This document shows, one piece after another, positions 6,363 through 8,734 of a stretch of DNA of 8,734 nt. Location of the stretch: assembly GCA_021786455.1 (NCBI GenBank), contig JAJYNF010000034.1, positions 1 to 8,734 on the forward strand. The letters run 5' to 3'. Under the pieces are notes generated by a model. It searched no databases. It saw only the letters and a list, made by a program, of their open reading frames with translations, and was not told where the DNA came from. Within the stretch, counting starts at the first letter, position 1. Each line of letters begins with the position of its first letter. Source of the stretch: Acidobacteriota bacterium (GTDB taxonomy: Bacteria; Acidobacteriota; Terriglobia; UBA7540). The translations under genes were made by a program, and so were the position numbers.

Positions 6363-6400
6363 AGGCCGAAGCGGACTCCTCGCGGAACTTGCGACGAGCC

Positions 6401-6440
6401 AAAGCAGATTCCTCCCCCGCCACGACGGGCTCGAAATGAC
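6401..6440 (-). repeat. possible dispersed intergenic repeat element
   Basis: On the minus strand this stretch begins GTCATTTCGAGCCCG and ends GAGGAATCTGCTTT, with a CCCG/CGGG mini-hairpin between. It resembles the GTCATT-CGAG...GAAATCTGC type of intergenic repeat that I recall from several bacterial genomes. One copy only is present here, so repetition is not shown by this window. Confidence 0.3.
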
Positions 6441-6478
6441 GGGGTGAGAGATCCGGTCGCCGCGATACCGCTTGCTGT

Positions 6479-6553
6479 GTCGCGGGTATTGGATTCAATC
6501 CGCCGAACCCGCGACGGGAACATCACCGTCGCGGCTACCGAATCCCGCGGGAT
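6479..6553. repeat. cluster of overlapping inverted repeats
   Basis: Three symmetric elements occur in 75 bases. First, GTCGCGGGT (6479-6487) and ACCCGCGAC (6507-6515) form a nine-pair stem enclosing a smaller GGAT/ATCC stem (6491-6501). Second, CGCGACGG (6510-6517) and CCGTCGCG (6526-6533) form an eight-pair stem with an eight-base loop; it shares bases 6510-6515 with the first, so both cannot form in one strand at once. Third, ATCCCGCGGGAT (6542-6553) is a perfect palindrome. The function is unknown. It lies in the roughly 364 bases (6363-6726) between the methyltransferase fragment and the IS701 element, where I see no convincing gene. GC-rich DNA produces such repeats by chance more often than balanced DNA. 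Confidence 0.5.
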
Positions 6554-6726
6554 CGGATCGTTGATCGAGAGGGCGGCGCTGTCAAGAGGGGAACAGCCGC
6601 TAGCCGCCAAGGCGCCGTTTCCGTGGCCGGGTCAACCCAAGGAAGATTGGCTCTGCTCCGGGGCGCAGCCGACTTTTCAACCGACGCCCCGCCACGGTTG
6701 ACTTCAATTCTCGGACACACTTTTAG

Positions 6727-6744
6727 TACTACTGTGTTATAAAA
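6727..6744 (+). repeat. left terminal inverted repeat of the IS701 element
   Basis: TACTACTGTGTTATAAAA is the exact reverse complement of 8169-8186. The match extends three more bases outward (TAG) because the flanking target bases are also alike. Confidence 0.92.
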
Positions 6745-6761
6745 TATGGTATCCTCATTTC

Positions 6762-8111
6762 ATGAGCGCCGACGTGATGGCGCCAGGCGCACAACAGAAA
6801 CGCCTTGCGGGTTATCTTAACAGCCTGGCGCCAGGCGCAGGGCATCGAGACCGGGAGGAGCCGCTGAAGGCTTATTGCACCGGCCTGCTGCTGCCCGGCG
6901 AGCGAAAGAGTGTGGAACCGATGGCAGCCCGTCTGGCACCCGACAACGTGCGGCGAACGCACCAATCGCTGCACCACCTGGTAGCCGATGCGCCCTGGAG
7001 TGACGAGGCGGTGCTACGGCGCGTCCGGGAATACACTTTGGCTGCGATGACAGAGAAAGGGCCGGTAGTCGCCTGGGTGGTGGACGACACGGGATTGGTG
7101 AAGAAAGGCAAGCACTCGGTGGGCGTGGCGCGGCAGTATTGCGGGCAGGTGGGCAAGCAGGAGAACTGCCGGGTGGCGGTGAGTTTGTCGGTGACCACCG
7201 AGGCGGCCAGCCTGCCGGTGGCTTGGCGGCTCTATCTGCCGGAAAGCTGGGCCGAGGATCAAGAGCGACGGGAGACGGCGGGCGTGCCGGAAGAAATTCG
7301 CTTCGAGACCAAACCGGCCATCGCGCTGGGACAGATTCGCTGGGCGATGGAAGAGCGAATTCCACGAGCGCCGGTGGTGGCGGATGCGGGGTATGGCAAT
7401 GAGACTTGGTTCCGCGAAGCCCTCACCGCGCTGGATCTGCCCTACGTGCTGGGCGTGAACCGCGCCACGACGGTTTGGAAGCCGGGTGAAGGACCGTTGC
7501 CGAAAAAGCCGTGGAGCGGCCGGGGCCAGCCTCCCAAGCGCTTGCGGCGGGATCGGGATCATCGGCCGGTTTCCGTCCTCTCGCTGGCTCAAGGATTGCC
7601 GGAGAGGGCATGGAAAAACATCGCTTGGCGGGAGGGCGTGAAACGTCCGCTCCGTTCGCGGTTTGCCTTGCTGCGCGTCCGTCCGGCGCATCGGGACGAA
7701 AAGCGCACCGAGCCGCGTCCGGAGGAGTGGCTGCTCATCGAGTGGCCGAAAGGAGAGGCCGAGCCGACGAAATATTGGCTCGCGACTTTGCCGGCGGAGA
7801 CCAAAATCCGGGACTGGGTCCGGCTGGCCAAGCAGCGTTGGATCATCGAGCGCGACTATGAAGAATTGAAGCAGGAATTGGGGCTGGGCCATTTCGAGGG
7901 CCGGGGCTGGCGTGGGTTTCATCATCATGCGACCCTGTGCATCGCGGCCTATGGGTTCCTGGTGGCGGAGCGGAGCCGTTTTTCCCCCCTCCGCCCGAGC
8001 CGGTCAACTGGAATTATCCTTCGCCGAAGCCCCGCCGGATTTTCGGCCGCGGGGTGCTGCCGGTTCGCACGGCACGGCATCATCCCTGGTCAATCGCCAC
8101 GCTGCGCCTGA
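6762..8111 (+). CDS. IS701-family transposase, C-terminal tail frameshifted
   Basis: A DDE transposase (DDE_5-type catalytic domain). The N-terminal region has the family hallmark LKAYCTGLLLPGERKSVEPM and HQSLHHLVADAPWSDE. Catalytic candidates are the Asp pair in VVDDTG (108-109), D208 in VADAGYG and E363 in WIIERDYEELKQELGLGHF, followed by GRGWRGFHHH; the KKGKHSVGVARQYCGQ block is also intact. Residues 1-407 read normally through AYGFLVAERSRF. Then the T5C6 run at 7979-7989 shifts the frame, so the last 42 residues to TGA (8109-8111) are not native. Frame +1 then reads PPSARAGQLELSFAEAPPDF, and after the GGGG at 8051-8054 frame +2 carries the native end (next entry). The DDE core survives; whether the altered tail still permits transposition is unknown. 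No Shine-Dalgarno precedes the ATG. Confidence 0.9.
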   Translation: MSADVMAPGAQQKRLAGYLNSLAPGAGHRDREEPLKAYCTGLLLPGERKSVEPMAARLAPDNVRRTHQSLHHLVADAPWSDEAVLRRVREYTLAAMTEKGPVVAWVVDDTGLVKKGKHSVGVARQYCGQVGKQENCRVAVSLSVTTEAASLPVAWRLYLPESWAEDQERRETAGVPEEIRFETKPAIALGQIRWAMEERIPRAPVVADAGYGNETWFREALTALDLPYVLGVNRATTVWKPGEGPLPKKPWSGRGQPPKRLRRDRDHRPVSVLSLAQGLPERAWKNIAWREGVKRPLRSRFALLRVRPAHRDEKRTEPRPEEWLLIEWPKGEAEPTKYWLATLPAETKIRDWVRLAKQRWIIERDYEELKQELGLGHFEGRGWRGFHHHATLCIAAYGFLVAERSRFSPLRPSRSTGIILRRSPAGFSAAGCCRFARHGIIPGQSPRCA

Positions 8112-8176
8112 CGATTGCGCAGGTTTTGCTGCGGCGGCTTAAGGGTTGCCCCTATTGCGGGACACCATTTTTATAA
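8050..8176 (+). pseudogene. displaced C-terminal end of the IS701 transposase
   Basis: In the +2 frame relative to the main transposase frame, this stretch reads VLPVRTARHHPWSIATLRLT, then IAQVLLRRLKGCPYCGTPFL and TAA (8174-8176). The RTARHH--SIATLR and CPYCG motifs are the normal end of the family, and the stop lies inside the right terminal repeat as expected. It can be joined to the main frame only by two +1 corrections. Confidence 0.75.
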
Positions 8177-8186
8177 CACAGTAGTA
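8169..8186 (-). repeat. right terminal inverted repeat of the IS701 element
   Basis: Exact inverted copy of 6727-6744, ending ...CAGTAGTA before the CTAG flank. It overlaps the stop codon of the native transposase end. Confidence 0.92.
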
Positions 8187-8292
8187 CTAGTTGACAACAA
8201 CCATGCGCCACCCCACATCGGTCAGGGTCCAGGCCACGACTTGGATCGTGAAACTCAGGAATTGGTTCCGCCGCTTGTCCATCTGGGCGACT

Positions 8293-8734
8293 TCAGCCGT
8301 TAGGGCGCACCACTGACTGTGGTCGCAAGTAATCCATGAACGTTTCCGGGCTGAGGACGCCTCCTCCGTATCCACTCAGGTTGTGTCCGCCGTATGGAAC
8401 GCCGTGTGGAAAGAGGTTGTGAGCGTTGATCCAGCTATTTCCCGCAACTAGGGCTTCTCCTACTTTACGGGCTCGATCGATGTCCTTGGACCAGACGCTG
8501 TTGGCAAGACCATAAGTTGAACGGTTCACGAGATCTACGGCCTCGTCCTCAGTCTTGAACCGCATGAGGTACGCCACGGGCCCGAAGATCTCCTCCCGGG
8601 CGCAAATGTTGTCGGGCGGGCCTGTCAAGAGGGAAGGTTTCACATAGAATCCCCCTTTGAATTCCGCCGGGACTCCCGCTTCGCCTCCGGGCAACAACAC
8701 CACGGCACCTTCCTGTTCGCCTTTCCGGAGATAT
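8293..8734 (-). CDS. aldehyde dehydrogenase, C-terminal part (gene runs off the window)
   Basis: About 146 C-terminal residues of an NAD(P)+-dependent aldehyde dehydrogenase, which oxidises an aldehyde to the acid. The frame is open to the window edge (YLRKGEQEGAVVLLPGG), so the true start and the catalytic Cys lie outside. Visible family marks are GGFYVKPSLL, the EEIFGPV motif with the cofactor-contacting Glu and Phe, the VNRSTYGLANSVWS segment, GNSWIN, the substrate-side PYGGHNLSGYG and the terminal YLRPQSVVRPN. Overall pattern is that of the betaine-aldehyde or semialdehyde type dehydrogenases, but the substrate cannot be assigned from this part. It ends about 100 bases from the IS701 element, with no clear terminator between. 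The gap (8191-8292) holds nothing I can identify. Confidence 0.92.
   Translation of the reverse strand, partial: YLRKGEQEGAVVLLPGGEAGVPAEFKGGFYVKPSLLTGPPDNICAREEIFGPVAYLMRFKTEDEAVDLVNRSTYGLANSVWSKDIDRARKVGEALVAGNSWINAHNLFPHGVPYGGHNLSGYGGGVLSPETFMDYLRPQSVVRPNG

Larger units (their letters stand above)
6727..8186. mobile_element. IS701-family insertion sequence, full length
   Basis: A 1,460-bp element bounded by perfect 18-bp terminal inverted repeats and carrying one transposase gene that fills nearly all of it, as is usual for IS701-family elements. The flanking tetranucleotides are TTAG (6723-6726) and CTAG (8187-8190). Both fit the pyrimidine-TAG target I associate with this family, but they differ at one base, so an exact duplication is not shown. 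The inner stretch beyond the 18 bp stays similar (TATGGTATCC against ATGGTGTCC) with a one-base offset. It inserted between the defence remnants and the aldehyde dehydrogenase gene. Confidence 0.9.

Noticed and set aside
6444..6701. An 85-codon plus-strand frame between the methyltransferase fragment and IS701.
   Set aside because: There is no ribosome binding site or recognisable motif, and it runs across the inverted-repeat cluster.
7014..7928. A 304-codon minus-strand frame across the IS701 element.
   Set aside because: It is antisense to the transposase, whose domains are unambiguous, and reflects GC-rich codon bias.
8187..8375. A 62-codon minus-strand frame between the aldehyde dehydrogenase and IS701, possibly a gene cut by the insertion.
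   Set aside because: It overlaps the aldehyde dehydrogenase end, has no ribosome binding site and no recognisable similarity; too short to support.
1..8734. CRISPR arrays, tRNA or rRNA genes.
   Set aside because: No regularly spaced repeats, cloverleaf-like segments with a CCA-proximal T arm, or rRNA core motifs were seen by eye on either strand.

Overview
The window is bacterial chromosomal DNA from an unidentified host. Gene density, Shine-Dalgarno-led starts and GC-rich coding are clear, but no rRNA, tRNA or single-copy marker fixes the lineage. GC-rich codon use, the methyltransferase type near 2.3-3.0 kb, a GGATGGA simple repeat and the insertion sequences would suit an environmental Verrucomicrobiota- or Acidobacteriota-like genome, but that is only a weak guess.

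Left part (1-3353). A membrane-anchored hypothetical protein (172-684, +) is followed by the dead remains of an IS5-family transposase (802-about 1406, -). Next comes an intact short-chain dehydrogenase/reductase with a strong ribosome binding site (1470-2237, +). Converging on it is a two-gene minus-strand unit: a small exported Lys/Arg-rich protein (2994-3353) and then a class I SAM-dependent methyltransferase (2281-2982). The unit has a plausible sigma70 promoter at 3392-3421.

Middle part (3451-6560) is a decayed defence island. On the plus strand is an orphan HicB-like antitoxin gene split by a one-base frameshift (3451-3662). On the minus strand, in transcription order, lie the first 74 codons of a DPPY-type DNA adenine methyltransferase (6362-6138), a small gene with an excellent ribosome binding site broken by two in-frame TGA codons at apparent Trp positions (6122-5757), an intact DUF262-DUF1524 (GmrSD-like) putative type IV restriction nuclease with its own promoter (5658-3895), and the C-terminal winged-helix tail of a DpnI/Dam-replacing-type endonuclease (about 3890-3672). 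This reads as an old methyltransferase/Dam-replacing locus in which the DUF262 gene now occupies the place of the missing nuclease body. Of these genes only the DUF262 one looks functional.

Right part (6363-8734). A 364-base stretch without a gene holds a cluster of inverted repeats (6479-6553) and a possible dispersed repeat (6401-6440). Next is a complete IS701-family insertion sequence (6727-8186) with 18-bp perfect terminal inverted repeats; its transposase has the whole DDE core but a tail scrambled by two frameshifts. The window closes with the 3' end of an aldehyde dehydrogenase gene (8293-8734, -). The three frameshifts diagnosed here (hicB and two in IS701) all sit in or beside homopolymer runs, so sequencing error is a real alternative to gene decay for those.
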